Source: an uncultured Bacteroidota bacterium
Lineage (GTDB): Bacteria; Bacteroidota; Bacteroidia; Chitinophagales; Chitinophagaceae
Direction: 5' to 3'
DNA: 64,000 nucleotides
Assembly: GCA_903877645.1 (NCBI GenBank)
Contig: CAIRES010000044.1
Coordinates: 23,969-87,968, forward strand
Shown here: positions 47,861 to 56,744 of the stretch, piece by piece
How the letters are laid out: each line of letters opens with the position of its first letter
How positions within the stretch are numbered: the stretch's first letter is position 1
Made by a program: the position numbers and the translations under genes
Notes under the pieces: model-generated
The model's database searches: none
What the model saw: only the letters and a program-made list of their open reading frames with translations
What the model was told of the DNA's origin: nothing

Positions 47861-48934
47861 ATGCAACCATCCGTATTAGAACAAATGCAATCAATGGATC
47901 ACGAGCAGGTAGTTTTCTGCCAGGATCCGCGTACTGGGCTTAAAGCTATAATAGCTATACATAATACTACTTTGGGACCATCGCTTGGTGGTACGAGGTT
48001 GTGGAACTATAACTCGCATGAGGAAGCGCTGACAGACGCACTGCGCCTGAGCCGGGGTATGACCTACAAGTCTGCTATAAGCGGGCTGAACCTGGGCGGT
48101 GGTAAGGCAGTATTGATAGGAGAGGCATCGAAGTTGAAATCAGAAGCATACTGGCGCAGGTATGGCAAGTTTGTGAACAGCCTGAATGGTAAGTATATTA
48201 CTGCAGAAGATGTGAACACATCGTCTGCCGATATGGAGTACATAGGGATGGAAACTGAATTTGTGACCGGCAAGCCTGAGTATATGGGAGGCAGCGGCGA
48301 TCCTTCTCCGCTAACCGCATATGGTGTATATGTGGGCATGAAGGCATCAGCCAAGAAAGCCTGGGGCAATGATAGCCTGAACGGCAAGAAAATATTGCTG
48401 CAGGGTGCAGGCAATGTAGGCCAGTACCTGATGGGCTACCTCACAAAAGAAAATGCCATAGTATATGTGTGCGATATCAATGAAGAAAAGCTGAAGCACG
48501 CCAAGCAGAAACATCCGGCTATTGAGATAGTGCCAAATGAAAATATCTTTGACAGGGAATTTGATATTTATGCGCCATGCGCACTGGGCGCTACTGTGAA
48601 TACGGAAAGTATTGGTAAAATGAAATGTGCTATAATAGCGGGTGCTGCCAATAACCAGCTTGCTGATGAAAATGTGCATGGCCCGATGCTGGTAACGAAA
48701 GGAATCTTGTATGCGCCGGACTTCCTGATCAATGCAGGTGGTATCATCAACATCAGTATAGAGCTTGATGGCTACAACCATGAGCGTGCTATGAATACAG
48801 TAGCGAAGATATACGGCCGTACACTGGATATTTTTGCGCTGGCAGAAAAGGAGAGTGTACATACCCAACTGGCAGCAATGCGCATGGCTGAAAAACGCCT
48901 TGCAGATATTGCCAACATCAGGGTAGGCATTTAA
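47861..48934 (+). CDS. Glu/Leu/Phe/Val dehydrogenase (leucine dehydrogenase type)
   Basis: NAD-dependent oxidative deaminase of branched-chain amino acids, 357 residues. The catalytic region reads GPSLGGTRLWNY, LSRGMTYKSAISGLNLGGGK (catalytic Lys) and TAEDVNTSSADMEYI. The Rossmann motif is LLQGAGNVGQYLMGYL. Length and the GGTRLW motif favour leucine/valine over glutamate dehydrogenase. A terminator follows at 48954. Cytoplasmic; role in Leu/Ile/Val breakdown or branched fatty acid precursors is inferred. Confidence 0.9.
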   Translation: MQPSVLEQMQSMDHEQVVFCQDPRTGLKAIIAIHNTTLGPSLGGTRLWNYNSHEEALTDALRLSRGMTYKSAISGLNLGGGKAVLIGEASKLKSEAYWRRYGKFVNSLNGKYITAEDVNTSSADMEYIGMETEFVTGKPEYMGGSGDPSPLTAYGVYVGMKASAKKAWGNDSLNGKKILLQGAGNVGQYLMGYLTKENAIVYVCDINEEKLKHAKQKHPAIEIVPNENIFDREFDIYAPCALGATVNTESIGKMKCAIIAGAANNQLADENVHGPMLVTKGILYAPDFLINAGGIINISIELDGYNHERAMNTVAKIYGRTLDIFALAEKESVHTQLAAMRMAEKRLADIANIRVGI

Positions 48935-48953
48935 TAAATGAACTATTGTTTGG

Positions 48954-48986
48954 CAGCCGTGAATCAAAATTCGCGGCTGTTTTCGT
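48954..48986 (+). terminator. Rho-independent terminator
   Basis: 11-bp stem CAGCCGTGAAT (48954-48964) / ATTCGCGGCTG (48969-48979) with one G-T pair and a CAAA loop, then a T-rich run. Confidence 0.85.
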
Positions 48987-49052
48987 TTATGTAAGTAAGT
49001 ATTTTTTGAAGGTGTGGTTTTTGAGTAAGGAACTGTGTAATTTTGAAAGCGG

Positions 49053-49652
49053 ATGCTGAAGCGTTTTTTTCAAAAGGGGATCATAGAAGCGGGCTGCGAT
49101 GAGGCTGGCAGGGGTTGCCTTGCCGGGCCTGTGTTTGCAGCGGCTGTGATTTTGCCGGCCAACTTCAGACATCCGCTGCTGAATGACAGCAAACAAGTCA
49201 CAGAGGCCGATCGTGATCAACTGCGCCCGATCATAGAACGCAAAGCCATAGCCTGGGCGGTGGCTATGGTAGACCATGAAGAAATAGACCGTATCAATAT
49301 CTTAAAGGCATCGTTCAAGGCCATGCACCTGGCTATTGATCAACTAAACATACGGCCAGACCTTTTGCTGATAGACGGCAATCGGTTCGCACCTTATTTT
49401 GGTATCGTACATGAATGCGTAATACAGGGTGATGCTATTTATGCCGCTATTGCAGCAGCCAGTATCCTTGCCAAGACACATCGGGATGAGTATATGCTGC
49501 GCCTGCATGATGAACATCCGCATTATGGCTGGGATGAGAACAAAGGATATGGCACGGTACACCACCGCGAGCAGATACGTGTGCAGGGCATTTCTCAGTA
49601 TCATCGCAAGACATTTGGTATTTGCAAGGAGTATAATGAGGTTATGGAATAA
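49053..49652 (+). CDS. rnhB: Ribonuclease HII
   Basis: Removes ribonucleotides and RNA from RNA-DNA hybrids. 199 residues. Catalytic acidic residues lie in [15 protein letters not shown] (Asp-Glu pair) and in LLIDGNRF, with LNDSKQVT and [13 protein letters not shown] also typical. The start ATG 49053 is the usual RNase HII beginning (MLKRFFQKG). It follows the leucine dehydrogenase terminator and converges on the glutaminase-associated genes. Confidence 0.95.
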   Translation: MLKRFFQKGIIEAGCDEAGRGCLAGPVFAAAVILPANFRHPLLNDSKQVTEADRDQLRPIIERKAIAWAVAMVDHEEIDRINILKASFKAMHLAIDQLNIRPDLLLIDGNRFAPYFGIVHECVIQGDAIYAAIAAASILAKTHRDEYMLRLHDEHPHYGWDENKGYGTVHHREQIRVQGISQYHRKTFGICKEYNEVME

Positions 49653-49656
49653 GGCA

Positions 49657-49968
49657 CTATTTCGGCTTTGTAACACTGAGTATCACATCTGATTCTTCGG
49701 GTTCCCTTTTTACGATCACTGGGGTATGGGACTGCAGCGATCCATTTAATAGTTTCAAAAATTTGGGGTCGGCATCATTGGACAGTTTGTAAAAACGCTG
49801 AGATTGCAGAAAGATGACCCGTACAAATGTTTCGTTGCTTTGTTCCGGGCGTATTGCGGCAACGGTCATGGACTGAGTTACCTGTTTGCGTTTCTTTTTA
49901 TGGTTTTTGGCCGACAAAGGGGTTGCTATTAACGCTATAAGCAACAAGCTCAATATGTTCTTACACAT
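49657..49968 (-). CDS. Small secreted protein resembling the glutaminase pro-region
   Basis: 103 residues from ATG 49968: signal peptide MCKNILSLLLIALIATPLSA, a basic patch (KNHKKKRKQ), then one domain. That domain (about 31-100: SMTVAAIRPEQSNETFVRVIF ... LLNGSLQSHTPVIV ... DVILSV) aligns by eye with residues 66-128 of the upstream glutaminase (TVTVAAIRKSGDGKITEVMF ... LQTALTNNKPVSV ... ATVLQV). It follows that gene by 32 bp on the same strand, probably one transcript. A free-standing pro-domain could be an inhibitor or chaperone of the enzyme; this is inference. An inverted repeat covers its start codon. Confidence 0.6.
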   Translation of the reverse strand: MCKNILSLLLIALIATPLSAKNHKKKRKQVTQSMTVAAIRPEQSNETFVRVIFLQSQRFYKLSNDADPKFLKLLNGSLQSHTPVIVKREPEESDVILSVTKPK

Positions 49969-49979
49969 TGAGCTTGTTG
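49942..49979 (-). promoter_or_regulatory. 13-bp perfect inverted repeat over a start codon
   Basis: CAACAAGCTCAAT (49942-49954) and ATTGAGCTTGTTG (49967-49979) with a 12-nt loop. In mRNA the ATG of the small gene (49966-49968) lies at the stem/loop edge, so folding could limit its translation. No T-run follows, so it is not a terminator. Confidence 0.5.
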
Positions 49980-50000
49980 GCAGTTTTTTTAGATAGTTCT

Positions 50001-51107
50001 TTATGGACATGTAACTCTTGGGCTGTAGCTGGTCAAAGTTGCATCGGTATAATAGTATGTGGGGTCTGTATCAAACGAATAACCCGAATAGCTGGAAGGC
50101 TCATAAGACTCTGTTGGTTGTATATTTATCATGGATACATGAGGTGTGCTGCCTCCCGAAACACAAGCAGGATTCTCTTGTGCATGTAGCCATGTAGCTA
50201 GCAGCACCGGTTGATCGAACATAGCCGGGTCGAATACATAGGCCTGCACGCCTTTTGCAGTTTTAATGTTCACCAGTGGGGCCACGTGGTACCACCAGTT
50301 CACACAGCAGCCACCCCATTTCTCGCCTTTTACAGAAAGTTCATCAGAGCCCGCATTTGCGAAGCTGAATACTTTATGTGTGGCGTAGTTGTATTTTGTA
50401 TTGAGTATCCAGCACATTTTATGCGCACGGGCGTAGCAGCCATCTTCGCAATACTGGAAAGGGATGCAGTAATCGATAGCGTAAGGGCCGGGAAGTGCGC
50501 AACACTGATGCGTAATGTAATCGAAGATGATCTGCGCGCTGGCCATATCAGGAATAACAGCAGTCAACGTACCCGGTGATGTGGTATTGATGACAGAAAT
50601 GCCGGCAATGTTATTGACGGTTTCATCGGCCATATTAGCCAGATCTATTTTAGACGCTGTACTTGCACTATAAACAATGGGCCTGGAACTATGTGCGGCA
50701 GCATCCTTATCTGACGCACTATTGACCTGTAATACTGTCGCGGTCCACGGGTTAGTGGTGACACTAACCGGTTTATTATTCGTCAAGGCAGTTTGCAATG
50801 CTGCAATGATACTTGCATCACCTACCATAAACAATTCTGCTTTTTCATTAAACATTACTTCTGTGATCTTGCCGTCACCTGATTTGCGGATCGCAGCTAC
50901 CGTTACAGTGCTTGTTTCAGACTTACCGTCAGCAGATTGTATCAACTGAACAGGAGTACTCTTTGCATTAGCCGGAGTAGCTGAAGTCTTGTCAGGGCAA
51001 GACGCACTTTTATGACAAGCATCAAATGTGAGTATGCCTCCAATGGCGAGCACATAAAATAATGCTGTCCATTTAATGGTATGCAGTGGTGTATTTGTTC
51101 CTTTCAT
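50001..51107 (-). CDS. Predicted secreted protein-glutaminase (deamidase)
   Basis: Resembles Chryseobacterium protein-glutaminase, which turns protein-bound Gln into Glu. From ATG 51107 there are 368 residues: an N-terminal hydrophobic segment (about 10-30, with FDAC giving Cys 31 as a possible lipidation site), a pro-like domain (about 66-130), then the catalytic domain. Catalytic-type residues are Cys224 (DGCYARAHKM), His274 (WWYHVAPLV) and Asp293 (VFDPAMF), preceded by IPFQYCEDGC. Several more cysteines suggest disulfides. Known members are made as inactive pro-enzymes. The C-terminal 70 residues are Ser/Tyr-rich. The small gene downstream repeats the pro-like domain. Confidence 0.8.
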   Translation of the reverse strand: MKGTNTPLHTIKWTALFYVLAIGGILTFDACHKSASCPDKTSATPANAKSTPVQLIQSADGKSETSTVTVAAIRKSGDGKITEVMFNEKAELFMVGDASIIAALQTALTNNKPVSVTTNPWTATVLQVNSASDKDAAAHSSRPIVYSASTASKIDLANMADETVNNIAGISVINTTSPGTLTAVIPDMASAQIIFDYITHQCCALPGPYAIDYCIPFQYCEDGCYARAHKMCWILNTKYNYATHKVFSFANAGSDELSVKGEKWGGCCVNWWYHVAPLVNIKTAKGVQAYVFDPAMFDQPVLLATWLHAQENPACVSGGSTPHVSMINIQPTESYEPSSYSGYSFDTDPTYYYTDATLTSYSPRVTCP

Positions 51108-51268
51108 AAAAGCAATTTTTAAGAAATACCCCCAAGAGGTTATCACAATTTACACAATTTATAATAATTCGTAAATAATTTTTAATATGGAGTGGTTTTT
51201 GTCCGGATTAGTCGCTTATTTGATATAAATGGGTAACTTTCGTATTCATACATATAAAGATACAGCCC

Positions 51269-52714
51269 ATGGTACGTGTAGTTATACTTTTTCTGGCATT
51301 AATGAGTTTCAATACGTCCATTGCGCAAAAAGCAAAAAAGCATGCACAAATAATAAGCGCGCTGCAACAACGGGCGAGCAGTCATGCGCCGGCTATGAGA
51401 ACTACGTCGGGTGTTTCAACAGAGCGGATAATAGCACAAAGTATTACCGACCATACTCTTGGTACATTAAGTGATTCCATCAACCTGAAATACAGGCCGA
51501 ACATGGGATCAACATATGATTACAATACGATGTTGTATCCATATAATTATCCATACAGCACTTCTCCGATGTTCAATTATGCCGGCATTTTTACAAAGCC
51601 ACAGGTGCTGTTTGACACCCTGATGCACTGGGCTACAAACCCTAATACACTGGTGTATGGCTATTATGAAACGGACTATGCGGGTTATGATGCCAATCGA
51701 AACACTATATCGTACGCACAAATAAATGTGGATTCCTCTTTTGAGCCGAATATGTTGTACTCAAACTCTTTTAATATCGCCAATAACATTACTATGGGAA
51801 ATTGGTATAACTGGGTGGCAGGGGTAGCAGATAGCGCTTTCAGGCAGTATTTTATGTACGATTCGCTGGGCCTGCTTGCCGAGGATAGTGTGTATGAATA
51901 TCACGCGGGTACATGGCATATAGTATCAAAGACTTACTACACCTACAACGACCTGGATGAACTGATACAAATAGACAACTACGCAAATGACACAGACAGC
52001 ACACTCACATTACCGCTTATTGAGCAACTAAAGTATGTGAATACCTATGACAGCCATTACAGGTTATATACTGTTGCCAGCAGCTTTTTTGATGGCACAG
52101 CCCTTACCCCGTATATAAGAGATACATTTGGATATAGCGGTGCATATACTTATCACAATTCGTGGAAAGAATACCAGTATGACCCTATCAATGGCTATTG
52201 GGCACCGATGTTCAATATGACGAAACTGGTGAACGGGCTGGGGTTGCCGGATACTGTGTATGTACAAGGTTTTGACAGTTTGCTGAACGCATGGGTGCCG
52301 CAAACGATGGATGTGGTAACCTATGATGCAGCAAACAACCCCGATACGCTACAGGATTACGAATACAATTTTACTTCGTACCCATCTTCGCCGAGTTTTA
52401 CTACGGTTTATTATTACGAAACGTATTTGGTAACGCTCGCGAGCAATAATGTAACTGCTACCAAAGATGAAGTAAAGGTGTATCCTAACCCGGTAACAAG
52501 TAGTTTAAATATCAGCCACCTGAATGTGCCCTCCAATTCTTCCGTTACTGTGACGCTAACAAATGTAAGCGGACAAATGGTAAGCAGGGAACTGATGCAA
52601 TGGCAGGGTAGTACACAGCTATCTGTTGCCGGGCTTTTGCCGGGGTTATATTTTGTAATGATACAAGATGGCCGTGGTAATGTGCTGCACCGGCAATCGG
52701 TAGTGAAGCAGTAA
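51269..52714 (+). CDS. Secreted protein with T9SS sorting tail
   Basis: Secreted protein of 481 residues, function unknown. Signal peptide MVRVVILFLALMSFNTSIAQ; a Tyr/Asp/Asn-rich body (about 60-400) with repeated YDSLG/TYYTYND/YDS-type segments, then a type A T9SS domain (VYPNPVTSSLNISHLNVPSN, VTLTNVSGQMVSREL, GLYFVMIQDGRGNV). Surface display is inferred. Rightward, divergent from the glutaminase gene (162 bp between starts) and followed by fdhD after 12 bp. Confidence 0.8.
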   Translation: MVRVVILFLALMSFNTSIAQKAKKHAQIISALQQRASSHAPAMRTTSGVSTERIIAQSITDHTLGTLSDSINLKYRPNMGSTYDYNTMLYPYNYPYSTSPMFNYAGIFTKPQVLFDTLMHWATNPNTLVYGYYETDYAGYDANRNTISYAQINVDSSFEPNMLYSNSFNIANNITMGNWYNWVAGVADSAFRQYFMYDSLGLLAEDSVYEYHAGTWHIVSKTYYTYNDLDELIQIDNYANDTDSTLTLPLIEQLKYVNTYDSHYRLYTVASSFFDGTALTPYIRDTFGYSGAYTYHNSWKEYQYDPINGYWAPMFNMTKLVNGLGLPDTVYVQGFDSLLNAWVPQTMDVVTYDAANNPDTLQDYEYNFTSYPSSPSFTTVYYYETYLVTLASNNVTATKDEVKVYPNPVTSSLNISHLNVPSNSSVTVTLTNVSGQMVSRELMQWQGSTQLSVAGLLPGLYFVMIQDGRGNVLHRQSVVKQ

Positions 52715-52719
52715 CTTTG
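52712..52719 (+). promoter_or_regulatory. fdhD -7 box
   Basis: TAACTTTG fits TAnnTTTG, 7 bp before ATG 52727, overlapping the upstream stop codon. If used, the fdhD mRNA is nearly leaderless. Confidence 0.35.
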
Positions 52720-52726
52720 TATTATT

Positions 52727-53545
52727 ATGTCGCAGTCAGTACGTACAACCATTAAAAAAGTAAATGCAGCAAGTATCACTGATGCAGATGATATGCTGGC
52801 AACAGAAGAGCCGCTGGAGATCAGGCTTGAATATCGGGTAGCAGGCAAGAAAATAACCAAGAGCATATCTGTGACCATGCGCACTCCCGGCAACGATGCC
52901 GAGTTGGCAATAGGGTTTTTATATACTGAAGGTATTATTGAACACGCAACTGATGTGCAAAGTATTGCGCAGGTGAGTGAGCATGTAGTGAAACTGTCAT
53001 TAAGTGATAAAGTAATCCCCGATATAAGTAAGCTGGAGCGTAATTTTTATACCACATCAAGCTGCGGAGTATGTGGCAAATCATCGATAGAGGCGGTGAG
53101 GATATCTTGTAATATTTTGGATGCAAAAGATGAGTTGCGTGTAAATGCTTCGCTGTTATACACTCTGCCAGACGTGCTGCGTAGCCGCCAGGATGTATTT
53201 GAGCATACCGGTGGGCTGCATGCCTGCGCGCTATTTGATATGAATGGCCGACTGCTGCAGGTGCGTGAAGATGTAGGACGGCACAATGCACTGGATAAAC
53301 TGATAGGTGCTTCGCTGAATGCCGGAGTGCTGCCATTGAATAGCCATATACTTTTATTAAGTGGCAGGGCCAGCTTTGAGTTGATGCAGAAGGCAGCCAT
53401 GGCGGGCATAAAGATAGTGGCGGCAGTTGGGGCGCCATCGAGCCTGGCGGTGCAGATGGCCGAGGATTGGGGTATGACGCTTATTGGTTTTTTGAGAGGG
53501 GAGCGGTTCAATATTTATTCAGGTGCGCAAAGAATTGTAATTTAG
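52727..53545 (+). CDS. fdhD: FdhD, sulfurtransferase for formate dehydrogenase
   Basis: Transfers sulfur from IscS to the molybdenum cofactor of formate dehydrogenases and related enzymes. 272 residues. Active-site loop TTSSCGVCGKSSIEAV (CxxC), plus TGGLHACALFD, EDVGRHNALDKLIG and LSGRASFELMQKAAMAGI, all family signatures. A 122-residue partner gene follows after 4 bp. No molybdo- or tungsto-enzyme lies in the window, so the client must be encoded elsewhere. Confidence 0.95.
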   Translation: MSQSVRTTIKKVNAASITDADDMLATEEPLEIRLEYRVAGKKITKSISVTMRTPGNDAELAIGFLYTEGIIEHATDVQSIAQVSEHVVKLSLSDKVIPDISKLERNFYTTSSCGVCGKSSIEAVRISCNILDAKDELRVNASLLYTLPDVLRSRQDVFEHTGGLHACALFDMNGRLLQVREDVGRHNALDKLIGASLNAGVLPLNSHILLLSGRASFELMQKAAMAGIKIVAAVGAPSSLAVQMAEDWGMTLIGFLRGERFNIYSGAQRIVI

Positions 53546-53549
53546 CAGT

Positions 53550-53918
53550 ATGAAGATCAGGATAAAGGGCAACTCTATACGCATACGCTTATCCCGTACA
53601 GAGATAGCTGATTTCGGTGCAAATGGCTATCTCACAGAGAAGACGGAATTTGGTAATTCCGCGTTTGCGTACGCCTTGCAAAGCGATGCAACAGGCAGTG
53701 CACTTTCAGCAAATTTCGTGAATGGAACAATGACTGTATATGTGCCTGTAGCTATGCAAAAAGAATGGGCAGAGACAGATATAGTGGGTTATGAACACAA
53801 TATGCCTATTGGCGATGCCAAACAATTATTAATTCTTATCGAAAAAGACTTCAAGTGTATTGATAACACCACGGAAGACCAATCAGACAATTATGAGCAT
53901 CCGACAAAGGTGTGCTAA
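53550..53918 (+). CDS. Small fdhD-associated protein (DUF7009-like)
   Basis: 122 residues, begins MKIRIKGNSIRIRLSRTEIA and continues FGANGYLTEKTEFGNSAFAYAL. This looks like the small protein regularly found with fdhD or molybdenum genes in Bacteroidota, which I recall as DUF7009; the name is from memory. No signal peptide, membrane helix or cofactor motif. It follows fdhD by 4 bp and is surely cotranscribed. Likely an accessory of molybdoenzyme maturation, by context only. Confidence 0.7.
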   Translation: MKIRIKGNSIRIRLSRTEIADFGANGYLTEKTEFGNSAFAYALQSDATGSALSANFVNGTMTVYVPVAMQKEWAETDIVGYEHNMPIGDAKQLLILIEKDFKCIDNTTEDQSDNYEHPTKVC

Positions 53919-53922
53919 TTGA

Positions 53923-54471
53923 TTATTTCTCGATAGCAGCGACAACATCAGGGCTGGTAACCTTGGTGCGTGGATCAAAAACCGCTACCAGTTCACCTTT
54001 TTCATTGATGAGGTACTTCTGGAAGTTCCACTTTACGTCGCTGTCTTTAAGGTTATTGTATTTTTTTTCTGTAAGCCACTGGTAGATGGGTTCTTTAGCA
54101 TCGCCCTTTACGGTGATCTTTGATGCCATAGGGAAAGTAACGCCATAATTCTTGGTGCAGAAAGCAGAGATTTCTTTATCAGAGCCGGGTTCCTGCGCGC
54201 CAAAGTCATTGGCCGGGAATCCTATGATCACCATCTTGCCTTTATACTTTTCATACGCAGCCTGCAACTCGGCATACTGTGGGGTATTACCACACTGCGA
54301 TGCTGTATTGACGATGAGTATCTTCTTGCCTTTATATTTTGCCAGGTCTATGGTGCCGCCATCGAGGCCCTTTACTTTGAAGTCGTAGATGCTCTTAGGG
54401 ACATTGGTTGGTTTTTTTGCCAATGCAAAAAATGTAAAGAAGCTCAGGAGTATGGTGACTGAAAGTTTCAT
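53923..54471 (-). CDS. Glutathione peroxidase family protein
   Basis: Thiol peroxidase of 182 residues with a signal peptide (MKLSVTILLSFFTFFALA), so periplasmic. Catalytic-type cysteine at residue 60 (NTASQCGNTPQYAELQ), with FPANDFGAQEPGSDKEI and KWNFQKYLI completing the Cys/Gln/Trp/Asn set of GPx proteins. A second Cys (AFCTKNYGV) could resolve via thioredoxin. It is a Cys, not a selenocysteine, form. Convergent with the fdhD pair. Confidence 0.93.
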   Translation of the reverse strand: MKLSVTILLSFFTFFALAKKPTNVPKSIYDFKVKGLDGGTIDLAKYKGKKILIVNTASQCGNTPQYAELQAAYEKYKGKMVIIGFPANDFGAQEPGSDKEISAFCTKNYGVTFPMASKITVKGDAKEPIYQWLTEKKYNNLKDSDVKWNFQKYLINEKGELVAVFDPRTKVTSPDVVAAIEK

Positions 54472-54510
54472 GGATGATGTTTTTAGGACGTAAAGGTAAA
54501 GATTTTCATA

Positions 54511-55584
54511 TTACGGTGCCTGATACCGTCTTTTTAATTCATCATACAGCATATTCAGGCCTTCTTCGGTTTCATCAGTTTGTGCATTAGCAAATAAAAT
54601 GTAGGCCCTGTTCTCGTCTTTATATACATATACGCTGGTGAGGAAGGTGCCCGGGTTGCCGGTATTGTGGGAATAGACAAGCCCATGTTCGTCCGTATCA
54701 TTAAACCAGCCAACGGCAAATTTATCCAGGCCGTAGTGCAAAAATTCGAACTCTTTTTGGGTGAGGATGTTTGTTTTGCCCTGTAGACCTTTTAGCTGCA
54801 GCTGGACAAATTTGGTGTAGTCGGGCAGGCTAACAGTGACATTGCCTGCTGCCAGCAGCCAGTTGAGTTTATAGTTGTCTTGTGGCGGCTCAGGTTTCAG
54901 TTTGTCATCATGTCCCCAAGGCTGGTCAGGGTCTGCGTTGGGTTGTCCGAAACCGAACTCTACACCCAGTTGGGAGCCAAGGTCACGGACTAACTGCTTA
55001 TATGATTTACCTGATACCTTTTCAAGCATCAGTCCAGCAGCCACGTACCCAAGATTGGAGAAGTTGATCGTATCGTCAGTTTGCACAGGAGGGTGTTGCA
55101 AAAACCATTGTATGAACTGGTAGCGTTGTTCGTCTTCATTGCCTGTGAATTGGTCTTGAGTTGGTTTGTCGTATGTATAAGTATACGGAAAGAGTTTCGT
55201 TCTGAAAGAAAGCAAGTTTAGTAAAGTGAGATTGTAGTAGGCAGTGTCGCTGTTTAACCTTAATTCGGGGCAGATGTCGAAGAACTTTGTGTTCCACGAT
55301 AGTTTGCCCTGCTCTACCAACTGCGCAGCTATAAAGCCTGTGATCGCTTTGGTATTAGAGCCTATGCGGAATTTGTCTTTGAGCGAGGCGGCTTCGTGCG
55401 TTTTGATCTTGTGTACACCCATTACCTGCAAATCATAAACACTATCTGAGGATAGCACAGCATAGCCCAACTCGGGTATATGGTAGGCCAGACGTATGCT
55501 GTCGGCAAAGGCTTGTAACTTTTGTGCCTGTACGGGTGCAAAGAACAGTATACATAATATGCTGATGATCGTTAGTTGTTTCAT
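54511..55584 (-). CDS. Serine hydrolase (class C beta-lactamase-like)
   Basis: Exported beta-lactamase/DD-peptidase-fold hydrolase of 357 residues with signal peptide MKQLTIISILCILFFAPVQAQ. Catalytic SxxK is RIGSNTKAITG (Ser-x-x-Lys), YxN equivalent NFSNLGYVAAG, and a late VYSHNTGNPGT (HTG-like). Many such family members hydrolyse esters or peptides, not antibiotics. Its ATG overlaps the stop of the broken lactonase gene by 4 bp (ATGA), so the two form one operon and were translationally coupled. Confidence 0.88.
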   Translation of the reverse strand: MKQLTIISILCILFFAPVQAQKLQAFADSIRLAYHIPELGYAVLSSDSVYDLQVMGVHKIKTHEAASLKDKFRIGSNTKAITGFIAAQLVEQGKLSWNTKFFDICPELRLNSDTAYYNLTLLNLLSFRTKLFPYTYTYDKPTQDQFTGNEDEQRYQFIQWFLQHPPVQTDDTINFSNLGYVAAGLMLEKVSGKSYKQLVRDLGSQLGVEFGFGQPNADPDQPWGHDDKLKPEPPQDNYKLNWLLAAGNVTVSLPDYTKFVQLQLKGLQGKTNILTQKEFEFLHYGLDKFAVGWFNDTDEHGLVYSHNTGNPGTFLTSVYVYKDENRAYILFANAQTDETEEGLNMLYDELKRRYQAP

Positions 55585-56729
55585 AGTTTGTATGTGCGCA
55601 TTTGTAAGCAGGATGGTTGAGGTATTTTAATGGTACTATGCGTGAGAGTGAGTAGTCCTGTTTTTTGATCTCGTTTAAAGACAACAATGTTATTGGAAAA
55701 GAGATTGGCCACCAATAAATAATTGCCTGTTGGGTCTATAGTGAACATACGCGGATGCTTTCCACCTGTTTTTTGATGCCCTATGAATGTAAGCAAACCG
55801 CTGGTAGTGTCTATAGAAAAGATGGAAATGGAGTGTTCATCTTCCCTGTTGGATGCATAGAGGAATAAGCCATCGGGTGAGATGTGAATATCTCAACTGG
55901 CATACCCGTCTTGGTGCAGGGCGTAGGAGGCGATCCGCTGAATTGGAGCTAATTGCCCGTTGCTGTATCGGTATACAGATACGGTGCCGCTCAGTTCTTC
56001 GGTGCAATAGGCAAACCGGCCATTGGGATGAAAAGTAAGGTGCCGTGGACCACTGCCGGGAACTGTAGTTGCGTATTGGGGGGCGGCTGGTTGTAAAGGA
56101 TGTTTGCGGATGGGATCAAAGGTATAGCTACGTATCTTATCAGCGCCGAGATCCGGCGCGAAAAAATGATCTTGCTTTGGCGAGAAAACCACTGAATGCA
56201 CATGAGCCCTGCTTTGGCGTGGTGTGTCTATGCTGCCGTCAAGGTAGGATAGAACAGTGTCTGCAATGCCAAGGCTGCCATTGTCATTGAGGGGGAATAC
56301 AGAAACAGCGCCTTCGGTATAATTGGCATTGACGAGCCACCGGTTGGTTCTATCCACTGAAGCATAAACGGGATTTTCGCCGCCGCTGCGTTGTTTGTTG
56401 ATAAATGTTAGCCTGCCCTTTATGCTATCAAAACCGAAGGCGGAAACACTGCCTGCGTTGGGCATCTGTGTTTCGGTGCAGGCATAAAGGTATTGGCCAT
56501 TTGGGGACAGTGTTACGTAGGAAGGGTTTGTGATATTTTCTGTGTTGCTTACTTTTTTCAGGCTGCCGTCTGCTGTGTTGAAGCGATATACATAAATTCC
56601 TTTAGCCGGCTTGCTATGCGTATAGGTGCCGATAAACAGGTAGCAGGTTTCATTGGATCGTGTTTGCCCGTAGGCAACACCACCTATATATGCAATTAGT
56701 ATGAGTGTCAGTAGCAGCCTGCAGCGCAT
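55581..56729 (-). pseudogene. Lactonase family protein interrupted by one in-frame stop
   Basis: 7-bladed beta-propeller of the lactonase/6-phosphogluconolactonase (YbhE) type, read as 383 codons. The signal peptide is MRCRLLLTLILIAYIGGVAY (cut before Q). Blades show YLFIGTYT, PSYVTLSPNGQYLYA, GSGPRHLTFHPNGRFAYC and later DIHISPDGLFLYASNRED. Codon 279 is TGA (55893-55895) between YAS and DIHISPDG; the frame is unbroken on both sides and runs to the stop at 55581. Homologues have a residue there (commonly Ala or Gly before DIH). A single substitution (for example GGA to TGA) would explain it. The 3' part still overlaps the serine hydrolase start. Confidence 0.85.
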
Positions 56730-56744
56730 GAATTATAATATAAG

